A DNA stretch of 64,000 nucleotides. Source: Rostratula benghalensis (taxonomy: Eukaryota; Chordata; Aves; Charadriiformes; Rostratulidae). The notes beneath the pieces are model-generated. The model did no database searches and was not told the DNA's origin. It worked only from the letters and a program-made list of their open reading frames with translations. Positions 47,068 through 57,325 of the stretch are shown one piece after another (within the stretch, counting starts at the first letter, position 1; each line of letters opens with the position of its first letter). The position numbers and the translations under genes were made by a program. The stretch covers positions 2,310,586 through 2,374,585 of the forward strand of contig VXAI01000114.1 in NCBI GenBank assembly GCA_013399305.1, in the 5' to 3' direction.

Positions 47068-50000
47068 CAGTGCATCTTGGTGTCTTCAGTAGTATTCAGA
47101 GGAATGTAATTTTAAGGCTTTATTTGAAATTGCAGACGCTAAATGTCAAATTCTAATGCAGATGTTTCCAACTGGTTTGTCTTTCTGAATACAAATTTCA
47201 GAGCCAGACACCTTCTGGCTATACATTTTAAAAATGTAGGTTACCTTAGGCAGAGCAAACATGATTGTGTTTCCTTCCACCTTCTTTCAAATTTCATTAC
47301 TCCTAATGAGATGTATTTCAAGGTTTAAACTGCAGGGCAGTTAAAACAGGTTCTCTTTTTTTTTGCCTGGAGTATCTCAATCATTGTTCTAACCTGCTTA
47401 CCTGGGCACGTGTTTGTGTAAGACCTATGAGACCTATGATGCAATGGGTTCCTGGTAATATTAGAGGCACATTTTAACCTTGCCATGCCTTTGGGGTTTG
47501 ATTTTTTTGATTATTTTTTATTTTATATACTCTTGAAAAGCTTTGTGCCTCAGAACGGTTCTGAAGTTTTGATGTGTGTACCTCTGAGTTTGTCCCTACT
47601 AGTAAAGAGTGTTTCCAGGTGTAAAGTTTGGAATTTTTAAGTTTTAATTCTTTAGTCTGCCACAGCAGGAATTGGGAATGCTATAAAAGCAGTATGCTCT
47701 GTCCTTAAGAAGAAAGCACATTGCTTTCAAGTGGGCTCTTAGCTTCCTTTCTAGCTAACCCCAAGGAAGGGCTTAGGTGGCCTCCAGTGGAGGGGAGGCA
47801 TTTGGCTACACTCTAAAGTTTTTGGAGAAGGAAGGCTGGTGAATCTTAATACTTTCTTCTGTCTCATTTAGCTACGCATTTTTCCACAGACCTTGCTTTT
47901 TGTAGCAGAAGGATTGGATTATCCCCTTTGTAGACCATGTTTTCCTTCTAAATGTTAAGATAATTTTCCTACACACCTTGAAGTAGTAAGGCCAGAGTTA
48001 CTGCTGCAAGGGAAATGGGGGTAGGAGGGAGGAATATTCCACATGCTCACGCTTGGGATTTGTGCATGTTAAGAACATATGCATTTCAAAGAGTCTGCCA
48101 GTCTTAAGCACTATATGTAGCTGTATGAAACAAAACTAAGAGAAAATAGATGAGCTAAAGTCTGTCTTGCTGCAGAACTATAAGGCTTCTGTGAATTTTA
48201 TTTAAAAAACCCAAAACAAAACAAAAAAAAAAAGAAATGCTTGCATCAACAATAATGCTGCTTAAGCACCGGGGGCAGTGATACATGATTTTGCCATTAG
48301 GCGGTGTCAAAACACAAGGCCACTGGAAGAACAGAACTGCAGTAGAACTGTTAGGTTGGGGGTTTTTTTAACCACAAATTGCTTATCTCCAAACCTTCTT
48401 CACCTTGCTAAGCTGTCAGGAAGGTCTTCTTTAATGTCTTTGGGAAGATGATAAAAATAGTGACTTTTACCTAGTCTGCAACTGACTGGTTAGGACGCCT
48501 CCAGGCTTTGGGAGGGGATCTGGAGAAGTTGTGGTTCTGCAGAGATCCTTTAGAGAAGTCTGGTCCTTTAGGGTAGTTATGGAAGGAGGGTCCCAAACTC
48601 TGTCCCAAACTAGTGACTTGTGTGTATTCCAATGATGGAATTTGAAGTTTGTTTGGGTTTTTTTTTAAATTCCCATGGATACAATTTCTTTCCAGCCTTG
48701 TATTAATAAGGGGGATTTTTCAGGTTGATCCTAATGCCCCTGTGGAGCTCTGTGAGGCGGTACCAGTGGTGTCCCCCACTGCCCATGTTATGGTTTCTGC
48801 AGTGTTGAATGCACTGTGCCAATGAGGAATTTAAAAATGGAGACAAAGGGTTTGGAAGACTTCTTCCCAGAACTGGGGGAAGTTACTAGCATTTGCTCCT
48901 TATAAATAGTATGTGTCTGGTGTACTATCTCCTGTCCAGCTGTCAACTCTTTTCCTGATTTTTTTTAATTTTTTTTTTTTTGAGGGGTGGAGCAGGAGGA
49001 AGAGGGAAATGGTTTTCTTAGCATTCATTCAGCAGAGCAATGTCAAAGGCATTACCATGGCTTCTTAAGGTCATAAACATCGAACAACATTGGTAGGTTT
49101 TTAAGGGGTCTGCGATTGTGGACTCGGATAAAATTACTAACCATGAGCTTGAGTCAGTTGGCTGACTTCTGTCAATGCTGATTTTACAAAATCTTTGTAG
49201 CATGGAATAATCAATGAAGAATAATTCTTAGCTGCGTAAGTAGTATTCAAATTTAAAAAAAAATAATATTTTAGTTGAAAAATGTTGTGAAGCTATGCAT
49301 CTTGGACCTGGGAGCTGTGACTTATCCTTAAATGCATAAGCTTTTTCTTTCCATTTCATTGACCATTTTAGCTGGGTGGTTCCATCAGAAGTGAAAGAAA
49401 ATATTTGTATCTTTCCCTTTTATATGCTTTTGCTTAATACTTTCTCTAAACTGATAATTTCCTGTGGCTTCTCTTGTTTCTGAAGCTAGTCTTTCATCTT
49501 ATAGTAGTTGATTAGACTACCAGAAAAGCAAGGAGGAAACAGCTTATGAAGGTGGGCTTGTCGTTGGAGAGCATTTTAGGGAACTCTTACTGAAACTGAA
49601 GTTGCCAAATATCTCCACTTGATGGGGTGACTCATGGGTCATGAGTCTCTTGTACTTGAGTATTTTGCAAACGGGAGCCAGTTTCCTCAAGGTATGCGTT
49701 CAGAGTTAGGAAATGTTCTTGAGGTTGCATGCCTGAGCTCTGACCTATTTGCTTCTGAGGCTTAGTCAAAAATAATAAATCCGCTTTTTCTGAGAATCCT
49801 TCTTCTTGTTGCAAGTTCAGCCACAAAATCAGCTTTTGCGTCTTCTGGAATTATTGGGATTTATGCCTTCCTGCCCAAGAGCTGAGTTTGGCCACCTATA
49901 ATTTTTCTCATTTTGAGCAGTTTAGTTTTTCTGGTTTTCAGAAATGCAGCAAACTAGATCTGTACGAGCATATTCAGCTTCTGCTTTGAAATAAGATGAA

Positions 50001-51205
50001 ATTCAGTTTGTAGTGAAAAGAACCTCTTCTAATGTTCATCTCGGAAGTCTCAATTCAGGTGAACAGACCAATGTAGTGATCTCCACTAGATACTTGGTAG
50101 ACATTTTCTTCCTGCTGTATATTTTGGCCTTACATTGAGGAGTTTGATTTATTATTAAATTATTTGTGTATGCAGACTTTAATCTGTACGTATTTTACTT
50201 TGATGTATTAGGATTTGTAAATATTACTGATTTTTAAATATTATTTATGCACATACTTAAAGGACTGGTCTACCCAGAAAAGCAATTGCTAAATAATAAA
50301 TATTACTTTTTAGAAATAAATTGCAGGATCATTACATTGTATATCCCTCAGGGTTATTTTTAAAGTGGTTTTTTTCTCTTCCCTTCAGATTTAATTAGCA
50401 GTAACTCTTGTTCCATGTACTTTAGAACTAAATCTACTGTAAAGAAAATGCTGCGAATAATACTTGAGTAGAAGCGGCTAAAACACCCACAGAGCTGTCT
50501 GTCCATATTCATCACGACCTTAAATTGCAAACTCTTACTGTTGCACTTTTAAAAAGTTGTTGGATTTAAAATTCTATTTATTTTTGTCTTTCTTTCTTCA
50601 TGAAGGTTGTGCTGAAGAGTCATCCCAAATTGGGTAAATAATCCTGTACTGTGTATGTGTATATACAGTATAATATGAAGCAGATGTGGAGTCCTTCTTA
50701 TGCTGCAAATTTTTAATGTTTATGTTGGTCATCACAAAATGAGAGAGCTAAAGTTCTGTAGGATTTCTCCCATGAAATTCTGAATTGTAAACTTAGGTTT
50801 TTGTATGTCTAAGGGAAAGCTGTGGGTTTTTGACGATTTTTAGAGTCTTGAATATGTTGATTTTATACAGTAAAGCTTCAGGTTTTTAAAACTATTTTCA
50901 ACAAACTGCAGCTTGTTTGATAATTATGTGAACCAGAAACTACTCAGTTTGTCACGAATTCCTCAAGCCTAACACAGATTAAAAAGTTCATCATTACGGC
51001 GCTCTCTAGAAGCTCAGCTTCCTTTTTATTTTTAAATCTGAAATGATACTACATCTTTGTATTTAAAATATGTATTGCTGCTCTAGAATGGTACCCTGTT
51101 GTCAAGAGGCATACATAAATAACTGTACAATAGAATTGTAAATAGACTTGTAAATCATTTTTGTGACTGAAGCTCTTTGAAAATAAAATTAAAATGAACA
51201 GATAT
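47068..51205 (+). other. ATP13A3: ATP13A3 3' untranslated region
   Basis: About 4.1 kb of AT-rich sequence follows the stop codon without a recognisable gene and ends at a canonical poly(A) signal. It contains three perfect TGTANATA Pumilio-type motifs (50216, 50658, 51137). The extent is inferred from the first strong poly(A) signal after a UTR-like stretch; other AATAAA hexamers occur around 50299-50320. Confidence 0.75.
51182..51187 (+). terminator. ATP13A3: Poly(A) signal AATAAA, probable ATP13A3 3' end
   Basis: AATAAA sits in 'gaaaataaaattaaaatg', 4.1 kb after the stop codon. A CR1 fragment begins about 100 bp further on, consistent with the transcript ending here. Confidence 0.65.
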
Positions 51206-51290
51206 TTTAACTCTTTTCATTAGTTTCATGAAATTGATTTTAATTATTCTTTATCCAGTTAGGTGCAAAGCTTGTTGAAGAATACAGAAT

Positions 51291-51410
51291 AACACATAGA
51301 ATGTGTAGAGTTGGAAGCCACCTTAAAGATCACCTAGTTCCAACCCCCTTGCCCTCCCACTAGACCGTGTTGCTCAGAGCTCCATCCAGCCTGGCCTTGA
51401 GCACTTCACG
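51291..51410 (-). repeat. CR1 LINE 3'-end fragment (antisense)
   Basis: Reads 'tagagttggaagccaccttaaagatcacctagttccaacccc', then 'ccactagaccgtgttgctcagagctccatccagcctggccttgagcac'. This is a close match to the reverse complement of the avian CR1 3' end. Confidence 0.93.
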
Positions 51411-53727
51411 GGTGTCTCGTTTGGTGCCCCGGTGTTTTTGAAGATGGAGATGAAGTGTGGGCAGGGGGTGAAGTGCGTGTGCCGGGTGTTCTAGGGTAGC
51501 AGCCGTAAGGTAACTTTTACCTGGTGGCTTGGAAGAGCCATTTTAAAGCCAGACCCTGTACATGGGATAGCATCGTGTTCCCACCTTCTGGTCTTCGACG
51601 CCTGGGAGTTGTTCTTGTGGAAAGACTCTTGGGCAAATGTTCCTGGCTGTGAGCGGGCGGTGCTGCTGCAATTCTCTTCAGAAAAATCACACAAATGAAA
51701 ACGTCTTTTCCATCCTGCAGCTCACCTTCTGCTTAAGCATCCATGGACTGAGCCTGTTATTTTAAACTTGAATATAAGATGCTTGGTTACTTCATTACAA
51801 AAATTTAATCTTTTAATTTCAAGCTAATATTTTGAAAGCTTAAAGCTTTTCTCTCTTGAGAATCTTTCAGGCTTTTGGTTTTGTTGGCCCGTGACGACAG
51901 AAGACTTCAAGGAAAAACAGAAGCCAAGTGGCTCAGCCCTGGGTTGATTAACCCAAGGGTTCAGTGGATTCATTTCTTGCCCAAATTTGCGTTGACTCTG
52001 ATCTTGCAAGAAAGTAAAAGTCAGAACAGCCTTGGGAAGGTACATCTCAGTCACTTGGTGGTTTGAAGTAGATGTGTCCACTCCTTCAAAACTTAATGCA
52101 CCTGTGCAGCAGACAGTTGTGAAACTGCCTTTAACAAATTTGAAATTTCTTTCTGGTTGTAGTTAATGTTGAAATACGTCAGTCTGACTCTAGGCAGATT
52201 TGCACAGGGTTGGTTGAAGCACACACTCTAATATCATTGTCAAAGAAGCTACAACTGGTTTTTGTGCTGTTTTGTGTGTGACTTCAGGCTTTCTCCTGTG
52301 CTGTGTGTGACCTCCAGTTCTACTTTTGGAGTTGTGTACAACCTCTGGAAGCTGGTTGCTTGCACAAGGAATTGCAGGCAAAAATCTGCTCTGAAACTGA
52401 AAATAGGCTTTGGCCTTTCACAGTGGTTACACAAACAAGGGTGAGAGTGTTATCTAGAGGATGCGTTTTGCTGGTTTACTTCCCACTTGAAGTGCAGAGT
52501 CACGGTGAAGCCTGATTGCCTGCTATGCTCCTAGTGAGTTCCTCTGAAAAGCAGATAAGTTTCGAAGGTACAGTTCAAAATTCCTTTTTCATAGTCCTAG
52601 GAGTTTAGAAACTTGCAAGAAAGTAAAAAAAAAATAAAAAAAAAATGATCACCATGTAAATGGTACATGTGCTCAGTGTTCTATGAAACTAAGTTCCAGG
52701 CTGATTTGTGACTTTTAGTATATGAACAGCATTAATGTATTGCTTCTGGCAACCTTTCATAGCCTGAGAAATATTAAAGGGGTGGTGTGAAGGGAAAGAG
52801 ACTGCAGACCAGAACATGGAATTCCTTTCTGGATTGCCAGGTGTCTCATATGAGGGTTTGAGAAAATTTTAATTTGTGGGAATCTGTAAGTATGGTTCTT
52901 ACTTGGCCCTTACCATGTTCTCTACATGAAAATCTTCAATTGTGGAAGTTTAAATTGTTTCTTAAAAAATACCACTAGCAGTTGTAGATGTTTGGGATCC
53001 ATAGGATTATCCAGTTCCTGTGCCAGTCATATGCTTGTGGCCTTAATCTCTCACAAAGTATTTCTGCTATTTCATTGTTTGTGAGCACTTCTGAGTGTCT
53101 GACCTTGTCTTGTTGAATACTCTTACCTTTTGTTGTGAGACCAGGAAAATGTTCACCCCCAGTTTAGCACTAGCCTGTTTCTTGTTTTACAGCCTGCAGT
53201 CACCCTCAGAGGGACCTGTATTTCTGATCTGTAGTCTAATAGTTTGAGGTTTGGGGGTGTTTTTTCCCATTTGGTTCTCTGGATCCTTATTTTTCTTGCC
53301 TCACTGAATCCTGTAGTTCTGCCCTGGTCTTGGGCTGAGTTGGTGCAGGTTGAGATGCCAGTCAGGGCTTGGAGCAGAAATTTCTTGGTGTGTTTCTGCC
53401 CTGTGGGAGGGCTGTGCTCAGGCACTCCCAGGAGTGGCTCACTGGCCAGTTGGTCCCCTTGCTGTGGGCTCAGGTACCTGCCCACGGGTGTGCAGGATGT
53501 GCTCCTCATCTGCATGCTGAGGTAGGGAGAGGTGGGATCAGGGATGGGGGAGGCTACTAGGAGGGTGAGGTTCTCTGAAAGATTCTTGACTTGGAAAAGT
53601 CTTTTGGAAGAGTGAAATCTCAGAGCTTTTTTTTTTTTTTTTAAGTAACTTTCTACAGCTCTTTGAACTGTAGAGAGCTTGCTTTGCAGAACCATGGTGC
53701 TGGCAGTTGAAACCACTAGATGCTGTG

Positions 53728-53766
53728 TCCCTCCCTTTCCTTCCCTTCCTTTCCCTTCCCCTCCCT
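53728..53766. repeat. Pure polypyrimidine tract with perfect mirror repeat
   Basis: 39 consecutive C/T bases. The core 53732-53756 reads the same from both ends (mirror symmetry, 25 nt), a class of sequence able to form triplex H-DNA. It lies about 1.2 kb upstream of the GP5 coding exon. Confidence 0.9.
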
Positions 53767-54600
53767 GGCTGCCTGTTTAAGTGATGGGGTTCGTACCCAT
53801 GGCTGTTGGTGGGGTTGGTGTGGGAGAGCTTCGTCCTTGCCCCTGGAATGGGGCAGGTTGGGATAGAGCCCTCCTCTTCCCAGGTGCTGAAGACATGACA
53901 AGGTGTTGGCCATTCCAGTTACATCCGCAGAAGTTGGCTTCCAGGTTTCTGATGCACTTGGACTTGTTGATTTCACCGAGGAAGTATTTCTAAACTGTAG
54001 GTTTCTGTTTGACTTGCTGTTTTAAATATTATCATTATTGCTACAACCCTTGCCTTCCTGTTCCTCTTTTTGTTTGGAAATCTATAGACTTTCCAACTTT
54101 GTGGTATGTTTCGTGCAGATCTACCTTTATTGGTACCACTTTCTAGCAAACCTCATGGTGCTTCTTTGCTCTCACTTCATCGTATTTTTAGTGCCACTGT
54201 TAGCTGAGTATTGTGTTAAGCTGCTGAAATGAGACGTGTTGGTTATCAGAGGCTCACTCCTGTCCTGTGCCACACGAGCTCCTCTGTGTTATTTCAGGCT
54301 ACGTCAAAAGTGGCCTGGTGCTTCTTGTGTGTTCTTGGGCCGTTCCAAGAAGCGATCGCTTGCAAACGCTATCAGAATTTATTTAATATTCTGTCAGAAT
54401 TACCTGCTGTTTTGCTTTTTGGCCACTGAAAATAGAGGACACCCTTTTTACCTTCAGTGTCTGTTTTTGCAGGCTGAACTTTATTTTTAAACCTCAGATA
54501 ACCTACAATCAAAAAATATTTTTGGAGCGGGGTCTTTTGATATTTCTTTTTTTTTTTAAAGACTTTCTGTGTGTAACTTAATATAATGTTTTTGTGTTCA

Positions 54601-54606
54601 AATAAA
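54601..54606 (+). terminator. Possible distal poly(A) signal
   Basis: AATAAA sits in 'tgtgttcaaataaatatatg', preceded by a T/GT-rich stretch. It could end an extended ATP13A3 3' UTR or an unannotated transcript just upstream of GP5. Only the motif is seen. Confidence 0.3.
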
Positions 54607-54906
54607 TATATGCCTTATGACTACTAACAGTTTCATCATGATTTTCATATGCTTTTATTATACTTGACTAGTACAAATGTAAATAAGGTGTACTTCATTT
54701 ACAAAAGAACTTTATCTGTACTTCTCAGTGTAAACTGAGCACCTTAGAAATATTTGCAGTCACCAGTAATAGAGATTTCAGTTTGCTTTTGAGCCAAGAG
54801 AAATTTTGCACATTTGTGGGTTTTATGATACATGCACACAACTTGGGCTGCTAAGTTATTAACTACTTCTGATCAAATCATGACTCTCTCTTATGTCTTG
54901 TAACAG

Positions 54907-54932
54907 CTGATGTTTCTGGCATTTCATCAAGG
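54907..54932 (+). other. GP5: Probable 5' UTR start of the GP5 coding exon
   Basis: A pyrimidine-rich 'ctctcttatgtcttgtaacag' ends at 54906, and the GP5 start codon follows 26 nt later. In mammals the GP5 coding region sits in a single exon preceded by a 5' UTR intron, which fits an acceptor here. Confidence 0.55.
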
Positions 54933-56882
54933 ATGTTGATGTTCTCTTTGTCAGTGATGATCAAGCTTTTCTTCCAGTCGGATGCTTCTATTTGTCCGGA
55001 GAAATGTGACTGCCCTTCAAAAAATGCAATTCATTGCTCTGATCTCCCCGTAAAAGACATGGAATTGCTAAATCTGCCTCGTAACATGACGAGAATTCAC
55101 ATAAGGGACACCAATGTAACCTATTTGCAAGACGTTTTTGCTGGGATGGTGGAACTGCAGCATCTTATCTTGTCTTCAAACAACATCTCTCTCATTTCAC
55201 CGATGGCTTTTAAAGGCTTGAGAAAGCTAAAAGCCCTCAAGCTGCTAGATAATAAGCTGGTTGAACTTCCTGCAGGTGTGTTTGATGACATGGTACAGCT
55301 TCAGCAGCTGATCCTTAAAAATAACAGGTTAAAATCCATCAGAGAAAACCTGTTTGACAAACTAGCTAGCTTGGAGGAGCTTTTCTTGAACAAAAACCAA
55401 ATGACGGCAATTCCTAGTGGCGTGCTGAGCAAACTTGCCAAACTCAAAGTACTGAACTTGTCAAGAAATCGTTTGGCAGCACTTCCCAGAAATATATTTA
55501 GAGCGTTAGCCAGACTTGAGAAGCTGGTGTTATATTTTAACAGGCTGTCTTCAATAGAGTCTGGTATGTTTGATAGCCTGAAGGAGCTGCGGGAGCTCTT
55601 CCTGCATTCCAATAACATCCAGTCCATCGCCCCTGATGCATTTCATTGTCTTCACAAACTGAGAAGCCTCACGCTCTCCAGAAACAGGCTTGAGGTTTTG
55701 CCTCCTGGACTCTTTCTGCATTTGCATGCCCTGTCTAAATTGACCTTGTACAGAAACCCACTGAAGTCTCTTCCAGAAGTTTTGTTTGGAGAAATGAGGC
55801 ATCTTGGTAGCCTGTGGCTGTATCACACAAAGCTCTCAACAATACCCGATTTTGTGTTCAGTAACTTGACAAATTTGGAGCTTCTTGTGCTGAACTTCAA
55901 TCCAGAGCTTAGCGTTCTTCCTAAGAATGTATTCAGTGGTCTGAATGAACTGCGGGGCCTGTCTCTGCATACAAGTAATATTTCCAGTCTGCCAGAGGGC
56001 ATCTTCCTGAGCCTTCAGAAACTGCACAACATTTCACTTTACGATACAAGGCTTGAGGTTCTTCCTAGAAACCTCTTTTGTAATCTCAAGCACCTTCAGA
56101 AAGTTTACCTCAATAGTACGAAGCTGCAGTCTCTCCCTGGAGATTTCTTTACTGCTTTACCTGAACTGCAAGAAGTCTTGCTTGATGACAACCCTTGGAA
56201 ATGTGATTGCCAAATTCTTGGCTTCCAGGAGTGGCTCCAGAAGAGCGTGGAGATAGTTAAGAACACACCGTCCCTAATGTGTGACAGCCCACTGGCACTA
56301 CAGAATATTTCTCTTCTGGCTCTGACAGAGGACCACCTGAAGTGCCTGCCAGCCACAGCCATTACCTACCAGACTTTCAGCTCAACCTATTCCCTGACTT
56401 CGACTTCTCTTGTGAGGGAGCACTTAACATCATCTTGGGGGACTACTGAGGCAGCGGTGTCTGACCCGAACACCAGCACATCCACACCACATCCTCCCGC
56501 AACTCCAGGTTATACCTATTCGCGTGTTGAAGATGTTGGGCAGCCTGGATTTCTTTCCTCAGATGTTTCAACCCAAACTTCTCCCAGTCTGACAGTAGAA
56601 AGCAGCAGTGTCAGAGGAACAGATTTGACAACTCTTGCCCAGTGGGACGAGCTGCCAGCCCGCAGGACTGCTAACCTCTATTTTAATACCAGAGCTGCTT
56701 ATTGTCAGCTATTCTTGTGCCTTCACAGTTTGATTTTGGCACTCCAGACTCTAACCATCGTGCTCAGTCTGTATGTGATAGGTAAAACCAGGCAGCTCTT
56801 GCACTCCAGAAATGCTCCTGCTCAGCCTGTAGTTCTGATAAATTTTTTTAAGATAGACAATACCAGCCAAGGAGAGGATTAG
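54933..56882 (+). CDS. GP5: GP5, platelet glycoprotein V (leucine-rich repeat membrane protein)
   Basis: 649 residues in one exon. GPV is a subunit of the platelet GPIb-IX-V receptor for von Willebrand factor and a thrombin substrate; in birds it would act on nucleated thrombocytes. The order is: short hydrophobic leader (about 1-19); LRR N-cap with Cys21, 25, 27 and 35; about fifteen 24-residue leucine-rich repeats (about 50-420); LRR C-cap with Cys424, 426, 450 and 471; a Ser/Thr/Pro-rich stalk (about 475-585); one transmembrane helix (about 592-616); a 33-residue tail. Stretches such as PEVLFGEM, LPEGIF and the NPWKCDC cap match GPV best, and the neighbour ATP13A3 is the same as in human. 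It is longer than human GPV (560), mainly through the stalk and tail. Several Asn-X-Ser/Thr sites are present. The start is the first of three nearby ATGs (residues 1, 3 and 9), so the exact N-terminus is uncertain. Confidence 0.94.
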   Translation: MLMFSLSVMIKLFFQSDASICPEKCDCPSKNAIHCSDLPVKDMELLNLPRNMTRIHIRDTNVTYLQDVFAGMVELQHLILSSNNISLISPMAFKGLRKLKALKLLDNKLVELPAGVFDDMVQLQQLILKNNRLKSIRENLFDKLASLEELFLNKNQMTAIPSGVLSKLAKLKVLNLSRNRLAALPRNIFRALARLEKLVLYFNRLSSIESGMFDSLKELRELFLHSNNIQSIAPDAFHCLHKLRSLTLSRNRLEVLPPGLFLHLHALSKLTLYRNPLKSLPEVLFGEMRHLGSLWLYHTKLSTIPDFVFSNLTNLELLVLNFNPELSVLPKNVFSGLNELRGLSLHTSNISSLPEGIFLSLQKLHNISLYDTRLEVLPRNLFCNLKHLQKVYLNSTKLQSLPGDFFTALPELQEVLLDDNPWKCDCQILGFQEWLQKSVEIVKNTPSLMCDSPLALQNISLLALTEDHLKCLPATAITYQTFSSTYSLTSTSLVREHLTSSWGTTEAAVSDPNTSTSTPHPPATPGYTYSRVEDVGQPGFLSSDVSTQTSPSLTVESSSVRGTDLTTLAQWDELPARRTANLYFNTRAAYCQLFLCLHSLILALQTLTIVLSLYVIGKTRQLLHSRNAPAQPVVLINFFKIDNTSQGED

Positions 56883-57325
56883 AAGCACTGCTTTGGATGC
56901 ATTTGGGCAGTGGACACTTGATTTGGATATGGATTACAAACCTTCACAGCAAGAACCATACAGACCTTGTCTTTACAGCATAATGAGTGTGTGCTTTTAT
57001 GTGCCTGACAGGGTTTGCCCAAAGTGGTTGTAATCACTGTGTGTTGCTGCAGCACTTGGTGCATGAGCCCAGAGGGAGAGTCAAAGAAAACCTGTGGTCA
57101 CCTCTAAGTGTGTGCTACTGGTTTCCTGCTGCAGACTGGGGCCCTGTCCCTCCAGACACCACTTCCTTGGGTGGAAGTGGCATGGATGTAGGGCACCTGC
57201 ATGGGAACCTTGCTTCAGCCCTGCTTTGGAGGTTACCTGTGGCACTCCAAATGCTGTTATGCCTTATACTGCCTGCAATGTTTTGTCTCCTTGTGGAGAA
57301 AATAAATGGTGGTTTTGGGAGGCGA
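56883..57325 (+). other. GP5: Probable GP5 3' untranslated region
   Basis: About 440 nt from the TAG stop to just past an AATAAA at 57301-57306 (in 'gagaaaataaatggtgg'), followed by G/T-rich sequence as expected downstream of a cleavage site. Confidence 0.6.
57301..57306 (+). terminator. GP5: Poly(A) signal AATAAA, probable GP5 3' end
   Basis: Canonical hexamer 419 nt after the GP5 stop, with GT-rich sequence after it. Confidence 0.6.

Larger units (their letters stand above)
51206..54906. other. Intergenic region between ATP13A3 and GP5
   Basis: About 3.7 kb. It holds a CR1 fragment, a polypyrimidine mirror repeat and a possible distal poly(A) signal. The GP5 promoter and a non-coding first exon should lie here, because the GP5 coding exon has an acceptor-like start, but I cannot place them. 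ORFs in this stretch (for example 187 codons on the minus strand at 53153-53716) resemble nothing known and include a translated T-run. Confidence 0.7.

Noticed and set aside
53153..53716. 187-codon minus-strand ORF between the genes
   Set aside because: It includes lysines from a T-run and shows no recognisable domain. Most likely chance.
55301..55627. Minus-strand ORFs inside GP5
   Set aside because: Shadows of the leucine-rich repeat coding sequence, with no independent signal.
54933..56882. LRR protein as LRRC15 or CPN2
   Set aside because: Those paralogues lie nearby in human, but CPN2 is secreted without a transmembrane helix. The repeat sequence, stalk and direct adjacency to ATP13A3 fit GP5 better.
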